A stretch of 64,000 bases of DNA, taken from an uncultured bacterium (lineage in GTDB: Bacteria; Bacillota; Bacilli; Lactobacillales; Lactobacillaceae). Shown piece by piece: positions 1 through 8,333 of this stretch (position 1 is the first letter of the stretch; each line of letters opens with the position of its first letter). The stretch spans positions 372,001-436,000 of the forward strand of contig CAJMMO010000001.1 of NCBI GenBank assembly GCA_905214545.1, given 5' to 3'. Below the pieces are notes generated by a model that did no database searches, was not told the origin of the DNA, and worked only from the letters and a program-made list of their open reading frames with translations. The translations under genes and the position numbers were made by a program.

Positions 1-772
1 TAACAATCCCTTCGATCCCGTCAAAGGCACCGCCGACGATGAACAGGATGTTCTTGGTGTTGATCCGGATCATCTGCTGTTGCGGGTGCTTGCGGCCGCC
101 CTGCGGCGGTACCGAGGCAATCGTGCCTTCCAAGATCTTAAGCAGAGCTTGCTGGACGCCTTCGCCGGAAACGTCTCTAGTGATGGAGACGTTTTCGCTC
201 TTTTTGGCAATCTTGTCTATTTCGTCGATGTAGACAATGCCCCGCTCGGCGCGGTCGATGTCGTAGTCGGCGTTTTGCAAAAGCTTCAGCAGGATGTTTT
301 CGACGTCTTCGCCGACATAGCCGGCTTCAGTCAAGGTCGTGGCGTCTGCGATGGCAAACGGCACGTCCAAGATGCGGGCCAAGGTTTGGGCCAGGTAGGT
401 CTTGCCCGAACCGGTCGGCCCGATCAAAGCGATGTTGGACTTTTGCAGCTCGGTGGAAGAGTCGACATCCATCTGGCTGATCCGCTTGTAGTGGTTGTAG
501 ACGGCGACCGACAAAACCTTTTTGGCACGGTCTTGACCAATGACGTACTGGTCGAGTTCGCGCTTGATTTCCACCGGCGTTGGCAGCGACGACAGCTCTT
601 GGACAGCTTCGTTGGCCAGCTCGTGGTCGATCATTTCCTTAATGCGGTTGATACAGTCGTTGCAAATGTAGAAGCCGTTGACGAAAGCCATCTTGCGCAC
701 TTCCGCTTCGGTCCGGTTGCAGGATGTACAACGAATCACATCATTTGCAGCAGCCATTTTATTAAAAGCCAT
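1..772 (-). CDS. clpX: ClpX, ATP-binding unfoldase subunit of ClpXP protease (3' end cut by window)
   Basis: AAA+ unfoldase that recognises, unfolds and threads substrates into the ClpP chamber in the cytoplasm. About 257 N-terminal residues are present; the C-terminal part lies beyond the left edge. Visible are the N-terminal four-cysteine zinc-binding domain (CTSC near residue 15 and CNDC near 37), Walker A GPTGSGKT, the ClpX signature around [11 protein letters not shown], and Walker B VYIDEID. The ATG start at 772 follows a GGGAGG ribosome site. The gene lies downstream of tig on the same strand, the usual tig-clpX order, but a terminator hairpin separates the two. Assignment is very secure. 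Confidence 0.97.
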   Translation of the reverse strand, partial: MAFNKMAAANDVIRCTSCNRTEAEVRKMAFVNGFYICNDCINRIKEMIDHELANEAVQELSSLPTPVEIKRELDQYVIGQDRAKKVLSVAVYNHYKRISQMDVDSSTELQKSNIALIGPTGSGKTYLAQTLARILDVPFAIADATTLTEAGYVGEDVENILLKLLQNADYDIDRAERGIVYIDEIDKIAKKSENVSITRDVSGEGVQQALLKILEGTIASVPPQGGRKHPQQQMIRINTKNILFIVGGAFDGIEGIV

Positions 773-842
773 TTAATAATCCTCCCTTTGTCTAAGAGGT
801 AGATTAGCATAAAAACAGGCAGAACTTTAGAGATTTGCACTC

Positions 843-870
843 AAAAAAAAAGCGGCAGAAGCCGCTTTTT
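843..870 (-). terminator. Intrinsic terminator after tig
   Basis: On the minus strand a short AGCGGC/GCCGCT stem with a TTCT loop is followed by a long run of T. It sits just past the tig stop codon, so most tig transcripts should end before clpX. Confidence 0.8.
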
Positions 871-892
871 AGTTTTTAGCGCAAGAACTTGC

Positions 893-2233
893 TTACTTGT
901 CAGACTTCTTGTCGGACTTCTTAGCGTCCTTTTCAGCCTTCAAGTCCTTCTTAGCAACTTGCTTAGCGTTGTCAGTTACTAAGTCCATGGCCTTGCGAAC
1001 TGAGATGTCGTGGTTCAACATTTCGTCAGTCAAAGTCTCACGAACAGTCTTTTCGTCCATGTTGTATTCAGCAGCCAGGTCCTTGATTTCTTGTTCTCTT
1101 TCTTCCTTAGTCGGCTTGAAGCCTTCCTTGGCAACGATAGCTTCCAGAACCAGGTTGGTTGCGACACGGTCCTTGGCACCTTCAGCGATTTGCTTGCGCA
1201 AAGTGTCTTCGTTAGTCTTAGTGATTTGGAAGTAAGTTTGCGGGTCGATGCCTTGACGGCGCAGGTTGCCCAAGTATTGGTTGAGTTGGTTGTCAACGTC
1301 TTCTTGGATCATTGCGTCAGGAATTTCGTCGATCTCAGCGTTCTTAACGGCACCGTCGATAGCAGCTTCTTGGATTGCGTCCTCAGCAGCAGCTTCCTTT
1401 TGCGCCTTTAATTGCTTCTTGATCTTTTCCTTCAATTCGTCAAGAGTGTTAACGTCTTCGTCCAGGTCCTTGGCAAAGTCATCGTCAAGCTTTGGCAGTT
1501 GCTTGTGCTTTACTTCGTGCAGCTTAGTAGCAAAGTGAGCTTCCTTGCCTGCTAAGTCCTTTGCGCCGTAGTCCTTTGGGAAGGTAACAACTACGTCGAT
1601 GTCGTCGCCTGACTTGTGGCCGATCAGTTGATCTTCAAAGCCAGGGATGAAGCTGCCGCTGCCCAGTTCCAGGGAGTGGTTCTTAGCTGAGCCGCCGTCA
1701 AATGGCTTGCCGTCAATAGTACCTTCAAAGTCGATAGTGACAGTGTCGCCCTTTTCAGCAGCACCCTTCTTCAAAACGAGTTCTGCGTTGGCCTTGCGGC
1801 GTCTTTCGATTTCAGCGTCAACATCCTTAGCGTAAACGCGGGTGTTTTGACGAGGAACTTCGATACCCTTGTACTTGCCTAATTTAACAGCAGGTTCAAT
1901 AGTGACAGTGGCCTTCATGGTCCAAGCCTTGCCCTTGTCCATTGAAACTGGCTCAACTTGCGGTTGACCAACGGCCTTGATCTTAGCTTCCTTAACAGCT
2001 GCGCTGTAAGCGTTTGGCAGAACTAAGTTTAAAGCTTCTTGGTAGAGAGCTTCTTCGCCGTAGAATTGGTCGAAGATAGTTCTGGAAACGTGACCCTTAC
2101 GGAAGCCTGGTACGTTCAAGTTCTTTTTTACACGATTAAAAGCTTCATTTAAGCCTAAGTTAACTTCTTCAGTTGAAATATCAAAAGTAAGTTCACCGGT
2201 TGTCTTACCGGTCTTTTCCCATTTTACAGACAT
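893..2233 (-). CDS. tig: Trigger factor, ribosome-associated chaperone and prolyl isomerase
   Basis: Binds the ribosome near the exit tunnel and shields nascent chains. The 446 residues carry the three expected domains. The N-terminal ribosome-binding domain contains the GFRKGHV form of the signature (usually GFRxGxxP) near residues 43-49. An FKBP-type isomerase domain lies at about 155-245, with DTVTIDFEG and FPKDYG. A long helical C-terminal domain follows and ends in a lysine- and aspartate-rich tail. The ATG start follows GGAGG. Length matches the family (about 430-450). The gene stands between tuf and clpX, each bounded by a terminator. Confidence 0.97.
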   Translation of the reverse strand: MSVKWEKTGKTTGELTFDISTEEVNLGLNEAFNRVKKNLNVPGFRKGHVSRTIFDQFYGEEALYQEALNLVLPNAYSAAVKEAKIKAVGQPQVEPVSMDKGKAWTMKATVTIEPAVKLGKYKGIEVPRQNTRVYAKDVDAEIERRRKANAELVLKKGAAEKGDTVTIDFEGTIDGKPFDGGSAKNHSLELGSGSFIPGFEDQLIGHKSGDDIDVVVTFPKDYGAKDLAGKEAHFATKLHEVKHKQLPKLDDDFAKDLDEDVNTLDELKEKIKKQLKAQKEAAAEDAIQEAAIDGAVKNAEIDEIPDAMIQEDVDNQLNQYLGNLRRQGIDPQTYFQITKTNEDTLRKQIAEGAKDRVATNLVLEAIVAKEGFKPTKEEREQEIKDLAAEYNMDEKTVRETLTDEMLNHDISVRKAMDLVTDNAKQVAKKDLKAEKDAKKSDKKSDK

Positions 2234-2285
2234 TAATTAAATACCTCCGCTGTCTAAATTGGGCTGCTAAATAGCACACTTGTCC

Positions 2286-2314
2286 ATTTTACCTTAAAGA
2301 AAAGCAAAAAACAA
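2286..2314 (-). promoter_or_regulatory. Candidate promoter of tig
   Basis: On the minus strand a weak -35 TTGTTT (2309-2314) and a -10 TAAAAT (2286-2291) are separated by 17 bases, upstream of the tig ribosome site. This comes from inspection only. Confidence 0.45.
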
Positions 2315-2326
2315 ATCAGCGTGCAC

Positions 2327-2357
2327 AAAAAAAGACACGCTAAACGCGTGTCTTTTT
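2327..2357 (-). terminator. Intrinsic terminator after tuf
   Basis: A perfect 9-bp stem, AAGACACGC with GCGTGTCTT, closes on a five-base loop. It is followed by T-runs on both strands and lies just beyond the tuf stop. Confidence 0.85.
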
Positions 2358-2369
2358 GGATTTTGAAGA

Positions 2370-3560
2370 TTAGTCCAAAATGTCAGTTACCTGGCCGGCA
2401 CCAACAGTTCTACCACCTTCACGGATAGTGAACTTAGTACCCTTTTCAATGGCAACAGGCTTGATCAGCTTAACAGTGAATTCAGTGTTGTCGCCAGGCA
2501 TAACCATTTCAGTACCTTCTGGCAGTTCAATTTCACCAGTTACGTCAGTAGTGTGGAAGTAGAACTGTGGACGGTAGTCTGAGAAGAATGGGGTGTGACG
2601 GCCGCCTTCTTCTTTCTTCAGGACATAAACTTGGCCCTTGAATTCCTTGTGGGTTTGGATTGAGCCAGGTGCTGCCAGAACTTGACCACGAACAACTTGG
2701 TCACGGTCAATACCACGAAGCAAGATACCAACGTTGTCGCCGGCTTCACCTAAGTCCAGAGTCTTGTGGAACATTTCCAAACCAGTTACAACTGACTTCA
2801 GAACGTCGTCTACCAGACCAACGATTTCAACTTCGTCGCCAACCTTAACAGTACCACGGTCGATACGGCCTGAAGCAACAGTACCACGACCAGTGATAGT
2901 GAAGACGTCTTCAACAGGCATCAAGAATGGCTTGTCAGTGTCACGTTCTGGAGTTGGGATGTATTCGTCAACGATTTCCATCAGCTTCAGAATGTTTTCT
3001 TGTTCCTTCTCGTCGCCTTGCAGAGCCTTCAGAGCTGAACCACGAACGAATGGAATGTCTTCGCCAGGGTAGTCGTATTCGCTAAGCAGGTCACGTACTT
3101 CCATTTCAACCAGGTCGATCAGTTCTGGGTCGTCAACCAGGTCACACTTGTTCAGGAAGACAACGATGTATTCAACACCAACCTGACGAGCCAGCAGGAT
3201 GTGCTCACGAGTCTGTGGCATAGGACCATCAGTTGCGGCAACAACCAGGATGGCACCATCCATTTGTGCGGCACCGGTGATCATGTTCTTGATGTAGTCG
3301 GCGTGGCCAGGAGCATCCATGTGAGCGTAGTGACGGTTTTCAGTCTCGTACTCAACGTGGGCAGTGTTGATGGTAATACCACGTTCCTTTTCTTCTGGCG
3401 CAGCATCGATTTGTGCGTAGTCTTCCTTCTTAGCTAAGCCCTTCTTAGCCAAAACAGTGGTGATAGCTGCCGTCAAGGTAGTTTTACCATGGTCAACGTG
3501 GCCGATGGTACCAATGTTTACGTGCGGCTTAGTTCTAACATACTTTTCTTTTTCTGCCAT
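2370..3560 (-). CDS. tuf: Elongation factor Tu
   Basis: GTPase that delivers aminoacyl-tRNA to the ribosomal A site. The G1 loop is GHVDHGKT near residue 18, followed by DAPGHADY (G3) and NKCD (G4). Two beta-barrel domains follow, ending in the usual [10 protein letters not shown] tail. I place the start at the ATG at 3560, preceded by GGAGGGTC. An upstream in-frame start would add nine residues not found in the family. The resulting 396 residues are the normal length. The gene is monocistronic, with its own promoter region and terminator. Confidence 0.98.
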   Translation of the reverse strand: MAEKEKYVRTKPHVNIGTIGHVDHGKTTLTAAITTVLAKKGLAKKEDYAQIDAAPEEKERGITINTAHVEYETENRHYAHMDAPGHADYIKNMITGAAQMDGAILVVAATDGPMPQTREHILLARQVGVEYIVVFLNKCDLVDDPELIDLVEMEVRDLLSEYDYPGEDIPFVRGSALKALQGDEKEQENILKLMEIVDEYIPTPERDTDKPFLMPVEDVFTITGRGTVASGRIDRGTVKVGDEVEIVGLVDDVLKSVVTGLEMFHKTLDLGEAGDNVGILLRGIDRDQVVRGQVLAAPGSIQTHKEFKGQVYVLKKEEGGRHTPFFSDYRPQFYFHTTDVTGEIELPEGTEMVMPGDNTEFTVKLIKPVAIEKGTKFTIREGGRTVGAGQVTDILD

Positions 3561-3697
3561 TAAAATGACCCTCCTGTAAATTTGCAAGAAGTCCGTCGAG
3601 AAAATAACGGATAATTCTCTGTCGCATATTGTACTACTTTCCGGACTAAAAGCATAGCACTAAGCACAGCTTTCAGCCTCAGAAAATATCCTCTGTA

Positions 3698-3725
3698 ATT
3701 CTACCAAATTAGTTATAAAAGTAAA
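3698..3725 (-). promoter_or_regulatory. Candidate tuf promoter
   Basis: On the minus strand -35 TTTACT (3720-3725) and -10 TAGAAT (3698-3703) are 16 bases apart, about 140 bp upstream of the tuf start. A second possible -10, TACAAT, lies nearer the gene at about 3630, so tandem promoters are plausible for this heavily expressed gene. Confidence 0.5.
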
Positions 3726-3738
3726 CCTATTTTTACTT

Positions 3739-4578
3739 TTAACGCCGTTTCGGCAGCTGCTTGAAAGCTTTTTCAAGCAGGTCTTGGTTTAAGCCGCCGT
3801 CGCGGGTTGAGATAAAGTTGTCCAAGTCGTGCGCAAAGCCCTCTGGGTCGGAAACGTACTTGTCCAGCTTCGGGTAGATTGCAGCCAGGATAAAGTTGGC
3901 CTCGCCTAAGATCAGCGGCAGGCGGCTTGGGTTGTCGCTGTAAGAAGCAGCAATCGTATGGACGACCTTGCTGTAGACCTTGTCGTGGCTGAGCAGCGGC
4001 GTCTGGCTTGGGTTAAAGCTCTCCTGCTTGCCTAAGACCAGGATGTTCAAGTCTTGGTCGACAGCCATTTTTACCAGGTCCTCGGTCAGAGCACTGTGGA
4101 CCACGAAGTCGCAGCTTGGGTCCAGCAGGCAGCTTTGAGCAAAGCGGACAAAGTTGTCCTCGCTTAATTGGTAAAGCTTTTGGTAGTCGCTGCTCTTGAC
4201 TGCCTTCAGCATCTTGAACGCGCCCATAATCTTTTCCTGCTCGTCTTCTGAGACAGGTTCAACTTTGACGGCGAGCTCGTGCCCTACCAGCTGCTGCAGC
4301 TGCAGGAATTCAATCCGGTAGTGCATGGCAGCCAGCACTTCCAGGTACTTGGCAAAGACCTTCTTGTCGCTGAACAGGTCTTTTTCTTCCTTGATCAGTG
4401 CGTAGGCTTCCGCCTTTTCGCCTAATTCCAGGTCGACGTCGACTAAGGCCAGTGCGATTTCCTGGTCGTAGCCGCTGCGCAGAGCTTCGCCCAAGTATTG
4501 GGCGCTTTGCTGCAGGTTGCCTTTGGCCTTTGCTTGTTTAGCTAATTCCAATAGATTTTTTTGACTCTGGTTTGCCAT
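3739..4578 (-). CDS. TPR-like helical protein of unknown function, downstream of rnjB
   Basis: A 279-residue soluble protein with no signal peptide or membrane segment. Residues 1-60 look like paired TPR-style helices (regular Ala/Leu spacing, AKGNLQQSAQYLGEAL). The remainder is predominantly helical with acidic stretches. I recognise no catalytic motif. Its ATG overlaps the rnjB stop by one base (TAATG), so it is translationally coupled to RNase J2 and may act with it, but that is inference from position. Similar proteins follow rnjB in other lactobacilli as far as I know. It ends with a basic PKRR tail. Confidence 0.8.
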   Translation of the reverse strand: MANQSQKNLLELAKQAKAKGNLQQSAQYLGEALRSGYDQEIALALVDVDLELGEKAEAYALIKEEKDLFSDKKVFAKYLEVLAAMHYRIEFLQLQQLVGHELAVKVEPVSEDEQEKIMGAFKMLKAVKSSDYQKLYQLSEDNFVRFAQSCLLDPSCDFVVHSALTEDLVKMAVDQDLNILVLGKQESFNPSQTPLLSHDKVYSKVVHTIAASYSDNPSRLPLILGEANFILAAIYPKLDKYVSDPEGFAHDLDNFISTRDGGLNQDLLEKAFKQLPKRR

Positions 4579-6320
4579 TATTTGCTGCCTTTCTTTTCTT
4601 CCTGCTTAGCTGGCTTCTTATTGTCAGCTGCCTTTTTCTTGCCGCCGCGGTGCCGGTTTTGGTTAACTTCCATGATGACCGGCATGACCACTGGCCGTCT
4701 GTTGGTACGCTTGTATAAAAGCTTCTCCAAGTCGTGGCGCACGTCGCTCTTTAATTCCGACCAGTCAAACTTCTTGTGTGCGAAGTTGTTGGCGATCGAC
4801 TTTTCGACACAAGCGACGGCGTCGTTTAAGAGCTCTTTGTTTTCCTTGATGTAAACAAAGCCGCGGGTCGTCACTTCCGGAGCGGCAATGATCTTCTTTT
4901 TCTTGCGGTCGATCGTCACTACCGCGATGAAAACCCCGTCGTCTGATAAGACTTCGCGGTCGCGCAGGACGATGTTGCCGACGTCGCCGACGCCAGAACC
5001 ATCGATCATCGTCGCGTTGCCCGGCACTGGGTCAGTCAGGTGGAAGGCACCCTTTTCATAGGCGTAGCAGTCACCGTTTTTGCCTAACAGGACGTGGTCT
5101 TTCGGCATCCCTGCGGCAACGGCCAGCTGCTTATGAATATCCATCTGGTGGTATTCGCCTAAGACTGGGAAAAGGTATTTCGGACGCAAAGTCGTGATCA
5201 GCATCTGCAAGTCCTTGCCAGTGGCGTGGCCGCTGATGTGTTTTTGCTGGCCCAGCTGGATGACGCTGCCGCCGGCGCGGTAGATCATGTCGCTGGTTTG
5301 CGCCACCATGGTCTCGACTGCGTGCGATGGCGTCGTAGCGATAAAGACGAGGTCGCCTTTTTGGATCTTGATGGTGCGGTGGCGGTTAGTCGCCATGCGC
5401 TGCAGCGATTGCAGCGGCTCGCCCATGCGGCCGGTCTCTAAGATCAAGGTCTTTTCAGGGGCCAGCTTCTTCATGTCCTTTTCATAGGCAAACAGGTCTT
5501 TTGGCACCTTCAGGTAGCCCAGCTTCATCGCTGCCTTGACGACGCGGTTGACGTCGCGCCCAGTCAAAATGACCTTGCGGCCGGCCTTGTGGGCGGCGTT
5601 GAAGATCTCCTGCATCCGGGTGAGGTTTGACACCTTGGCAGCGACGATAATGCGCCCTTCTTGGTTGAAAAAGACATCCTGGATGTAGTCTTCGATGTCG
5701 CGCTCAGAGGCGTTGGCAAAAGCAGACTCGGCGTTGATTGAATCGCTGAGCAGTGCGATGACGCCCTTTTGCCCGATTTCGGCCAGGCGGATCATGTCGG
5801 TCTGGTAGCCCTTGCGTGCAGACGGGTCCAGCTTGAAGTGGCCCGTGTAGACGATCTGGCCTGCCTTAGTCGAAACGACGATCCCCAAGCTGTTTGGCAG
5901 CGAGTGGGTCGTGCTGAAAAACGACAGCTCGGCGTTGTTGAAGTGCAGCACCGTGTTCTTGTCGATTTCGTGGAAGAGCTTGTTGTTGACGCGCTTGTTT
6001 TCACGCTGAATAAAGATCTTGGCCAAAGCGATAGTGAGCTTAGAACCATAGATCGGGATGCGGTGATCGCGCAGGATAAACGGCAAGGCGCCGACGGCAT
6101 CGGCGTGTCCGTGGGTCAAAAAGATCCCCTTGACCCTGTCGCCGTATTCCTTGAAAAAGTCTAAGTCGGGGATGACGACGTCGATCCCGAGCAGTGATGA
6201 GTCCGGGTACATCAGCCCCGCATCCATGACAAAAATTTCGTCGTTAACTTGAACAGCGAACATGTTTTTGCCGCTTTCGCGGGCACCGCCCAGCAGCATT
6301 ATTTTTATTTTATCGGCCAT
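4578..6320 (-). CDS. rnjB: Ribonuclease J2-like protein, degenerate metal site
   Basis: Metallo-beta-lactamase/beta-CASP RNase, partner of RNase J1 in mRNA decay and RNA maturation. In the metal-binding motif the J1 residues HGHEDHIG are replaced by HGHADAVG (near residue 75), losing the aspartate and a histidine. This is the known pattern of the weakly active J2 paralogue. The SGHATGKD, GRMGEP and VLGEYHQM motifs remain. The C-terminus is very basic. I use the ATG at 6320, spaced about 11 bases from GAAAGAAG; a TTG nine bases upstream is possible but sits on the ribosome site. The catalytic paralogue rnjA is about 11 kb away in this window. Confidence 0.93.
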   Translation of the reverse strand: MADKIKIMLLGGARESGKNMFAVQVNDEIFVMDAGLMYPDSSLLGIDVVIPDLDFFKEYGDRVKGIFLTHGHADAVGALPFILRDHRIPIYGSKLTIALAKIFIQRENKRVNNKLFHEIDKNTVLHFNNAELSFFSTTHSLPNSLGIVVSTKAGQIVYTGHFKLDPSARKGYQTDMIRLAEIGQKGVIALLSDSINAESAFANASERDIEDYIQDVFFNQEGRIIVAAKVSNLTRMQEIFNAAHKAGRKVILTGRDVNRVVKAAMKLGYLKVPKDLFAYEKDMKKLAPEKTLILETGRMGEPLQSLQRMATNRHRTIKIQKGDLVFIATTPSHAVETMVAQTSDMIYRAGGSVIQLGQQKHISGHATGKDLQMLITTLRPKYLFPVLGEYHQMDIHKQLAVAAGMPKDHVLLGKNGDCYAYEKGAFHLTDPVPGNATMIDGSGVGDVGNIVLRDREVLSDDGVFIAVVTIDRKKKKIIAAPEVTTRGFVYIKENKELLNDAVACVEKSIANNFAHKKFDWSELKSDVRHDLEKLLYKRTNRRPVVMPVIMEVNQNRHRGGKKKAADNKKPAKQEEKKGSK

Positions 6321-6504
6321 AGCCAGCAAAACTTCTTTCTATTACTTAAATTAAAAATGGTTAGTCTTAAATATCTTGTTTTTAAACTTGTCCCATACGC
6401 AGGTTGGGAAAAATACGCTCAAAAAGCGTTAAGGATTGAGGCGATTTTAAAAAAGCCTAAATCGATTTAGCAAGAAAAGCTGTTTTCATTATAACTTAAG
6501 GGCC

Positions 6505-6538
6505 AAAAAAAGAGAACTACCAGGCGGGCAGTTCTCTT
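6505..6538 (-). terminator. Intrinsic terminator after rpsO
   Basis: Stem AGAGAACT/AGTTCTCT, extended by further pairs, followed on the minus strand by seven T. It separates rpsO from rnjB. Confidence 0.8.
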
Positions 6539-6572
6539 AATGTGTGAGTATTTAGCAAAATTAATGAAATTA

Positions 6573-6842
6573 TTACCGACGAAGACCTAATCTCTTGATC
6601 AAGTCACGGTAACGGTTAACGTCCTTGTTCTTCAAGTAGCGAAGCAAGTTACGACGGTGACCGATCTTCTTCAGCAGACCAACGTAAGAATGGTGGTCTT
6701 GCTTGTTTGCCTTCAAGTGGGCGTTCAGATTGTTGATATCTTCAGTCAAGACAGCAATTTGGACTTCTGCAGAACCGGTGTCGCCTTCGTGGCGAGCGTA
6801 TTCTTTAATAATTTGGTCTTTCTTTTCCTTTGAAATAGCCAT
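6573..6842 (-). CDS. rpsO: 30S ribosomal protein S15
   Basis: Early-binding small-subunit protein that contacts the 16S rRNA three-way junction. The 89 residues starting [10 protein letters not shown] match the family length exactly. Conserved features include the TGSAEVQIA stretch, HHSYVGL and the RR(N)LLRYL helix. The start at 6842 follows an AAAGGTGA ribosome site; an in-frame upstream ATG would add 26 unrelated residues that fall in the structured leader. It is transcribed divergently from rpsT. Regulation through its own leader is likely (see the leader entry). Confidence 0.98.
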   Translation of the reverse strand: MAISKEKKDQIIKEYARHEGDTGSAEVQIAVLTEDINNLNAHLKANKQDHHSYVGLLKKIGHRRNLLRYLKNKDVNRYRDLIKRLGLRR

Positions 6843-6923
6843 TTTTTCACCTTTCATATAAAAATTGCCATTGACAACGTTAACCGCTGGTGGAGCATGA
6901 AAACAGCGCCAATGGTTCACGAC
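6843..6923 (-). promoter_or_regulatory. Structured rpsO leader, candidate S15 autoregulatory RNA
   Basis: The roughly 80-nt untranslated leader folds by eye into nested helices: CCATTG with CAATGG (6910-6915 and 6868-6873), and inside it CGCTG with CAGCG (6904-6908 and 6885-6889). S15 represses its own mRNA in several bacteria through leaders that mimic its rRNA site. Here the stem is seen directly and the regulatory role is inferred. Confidence 0.55.
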
Positions 6924-6929
6924 CTCAAT

Positions 6930-6958
6930 ATTTTACTTGATCGCTAAGCAAAAAGCAA
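6930..6958 (-). promoter_or_regulatory. rpsO promoter
   Basis: On the minus strand -35 TTGCTT (6953-6958), a 17-base spacer and -10 TAAAAT (6930-6935). The predicted start of transcription is near 6923. It is back-to-back with the rpsT promoter, the two -35 boxes being only 12 bases apart. Confidence 0.75.
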
Positions 6959-6970
6959 ATCTATTTGCTC

Positions 6971-6999
6971 TTGCACTAGCGCCGCAGTTTCATTATACT
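6971..6999 (+). promoter_or_regulatory. rpsT promoter
   Basis: -35 TTGCAC (6971-6976), 17-base spacer, -10 TATACT (6994-6999). This is near consensus and would give a leader of about 30 bases before rpsT. Confidence 0.8.
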
Positions 7000-7036
7000 T
7001 AGTGAGTATCATTTAGTTCAATGGAGGTGAATTTTA

Positions 7037-7288
7037 ATGCCACAAATCAAATCAGCTATCAAGCGTGTTTCAACTTCTGCAGCCCGCAGAGACAAGAATG
7101 CTGCTGAAATGAGCAAGTTAAGAACTGCTGTTAAGAAGTTCAAGACTGCCCAAGCTGCTGGTGCCGACAACGCCTCCGAATTGCACAAGGAAGCTGTTAG
7201 AGCTTTGGACAAAGCCGCTTCTAAGGGCTTGATCCACAAGAACAAGGCCAGCCGTGACAAGAGCCGTCTGGCTAAGCTTGCCAAGTAA
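7037..7288 (+). CDS. rpsT: 30S ribosomal protein S20
   Basis: Small-subunit protein that binds 16S rRNA early in assembly. The 83 residues begin [11 protein letters not shown] and carry the conserved basic helices ([20 protein letters not shown]) and the [11 protein letters not shown](D)KSRL end. The start follows GGAGGTGA. Length is normal. It is the only gene of its transcript, ending at a strong hairpin. Confidence 0.97.
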   Translation: MPQIKSAIKRVSTSAARRDKNAAEMSKLRTAVKKFKTAQAAGADNASELHKEAVRALDKAASKGLIHKNKASRDKSRLAKLAK

Positions 7289-7320
7289 GCATTTTGCTTA
7301 GATCTTTTTGTAAATAAACT

Positions 7321-7354
7321 AAAAAAGCAGACCTGCTAGCAGGCCTGCTTTTTT
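7321..7354. terminator. Bidirectional terminator between rpsT and holA
   Basis: Stem GCAGACCTGC/GCAGGCCTGC (one mismatch), with A-runs before and T-runs after it. It can serve both convergent genes and overlaps the holA stop codon. Confidence 0.85.
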
Positions 7355-8333
7355 ATTGTCTTAAAAGAAAGTTCTGCAAGAACAATGCGCTGGTGTAGCG
7401 CCCTGTCTTGTAGCCGTAGTCCAGCTCAATGGCCTCCAGCAGCATGTGCTTTAACTGCGAAAGCGCCGACCGGTTGCGCAGAGCCAGCTTCACCCGGTAA
7501 GGGTGGATGCCCAGGTCCTGGGTGATCTGTTCGGGGCTGCGCCCTCTTTGAGCCAGGGTCTTGACGGTGACCAGCAGCTCCAGCTGGCTGGCAAAAACGG
7601 CCAGCAGCCCGACCGGGCTTTGCCCCTGCCGCAGCTGGTCGTCCAGCCGGTGCAAGGCGGCCTGGTAGTTGTGGTGCAGGTCGTCTTCTAAGATCGCAAA
7701 CACGTTTTGGGCCAGCGACAAGTCGATGTGCTCGCTGACGGTCTGCTTGCTGATGGTCTTGCCGGCCGTGATGGCTTTTAAGGTGTTGTAGTTGCCCAAG
7801 GCCGTCTCCAACACCTGGTCGCTGCGCTCTAACAGCAGCTTGAAAGCGCCCGGCTCAAACGAATAGCCTTCCAGCTTGGCCAGTTCGCCCAGCAGGTCGC
7901 CAGTCTGGTAAGGCTTGACCCTTAAGTCGACAATCTCGGCCCCCTGCTTTAAGAGCTTGGTCAGTTTTTTACGCTGGTCGAGTTTTTCATAGTCGGCGAC
8001 AAAGACCAAGGCGTCGGTGAGCTCTTGCAGGTGTTCAAAGATAGTTTGCAGCTCTTTGACATTCTTTTTTTCTGTGGCCGGCACCTTGCTGGTCAGGAAA
8101 AAGGGATTCTTGATGATCAGCAGCTTTTGCGCGCTGAACAGCGAACTTTCGGTCAGGGCGGCTAACAGTGCGCCCAAGCCGTCTTCCTGGCAGTCAATTG
8201 TCTGCAGGTCGCAATCTTTAAACTGGGCCTGGCTGGCGTAAAACTTAGCCAGGTAGTCGTTCAGCAGCGCGTGCGGGCCTAAAAAGACCACCGCCTGCGG
8301 AAGCGGCTTTTTATTAAAAACCGAAAGAATCAT
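7353..8333 (-). CDS. holA: DNA polymerase III delta subunit
   Basis: Clamp-loader subunit that opens the beta sliding clamp. The 326 residues match the HolA/YqeN family: an N-terminal RecA-like domain without a working P-loop, the conserved ENPFFL-like region (here IKNPFFLT), and the C-terminal collar domain ending GRYTSALFLQNFLLRQ. I choose the ATG at 8333, spaced 8 bases from AAAGGA; the ATG at 8342 lies inside that site. The gene overlaps the comEC 3' end by 20 bases, so the two are coupled. comEC-holA is a common Firmicutes arrangement. Confidence 0.94.
   Translation of the reverse strand: MILSVFNKKPLPQAVVFLGPHALLNDYLAKFYASQAQFKDCDLQTIDCQEDGLGALLAALTESSLFSAQKLLIIKNPFFLTSKVPATEKKNVKELQTIFEHLQELTDALVFVADYEKLDQRKKLTKLLKQGAEIVDLRVKPYQTGDLLGELAKLEGYSFEPGAFKLLLERSDQVLETALGNYNTLKAITAGKTISKQTVSEHIDLSLAQNVFAILEDDLHHNYQAALHRLDDQLRQGQSPVGLLAVFASQLELLVTVKTLAQRGRSPEQITQDLGIHPYRVKLALRNRSALSQLKHMLLEAIELDYGYKTGRYTSALFLQNFLLRQ

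Noticed and set aside
80..802. Plus-strand 240-codon open frame opposite clpX
   Set aside because: It is antisense to a clear ClpX gene with all motifs and has no ribosome site or recognisable domain. GC-rich codons keep the opposite frame open.
6249..6470. 73-codon plus-strand frame across the rnjB start
   Set aside because: Its first half is antisense to rnjB and the remainder is AT-rich intergenic DNA; no start signal.
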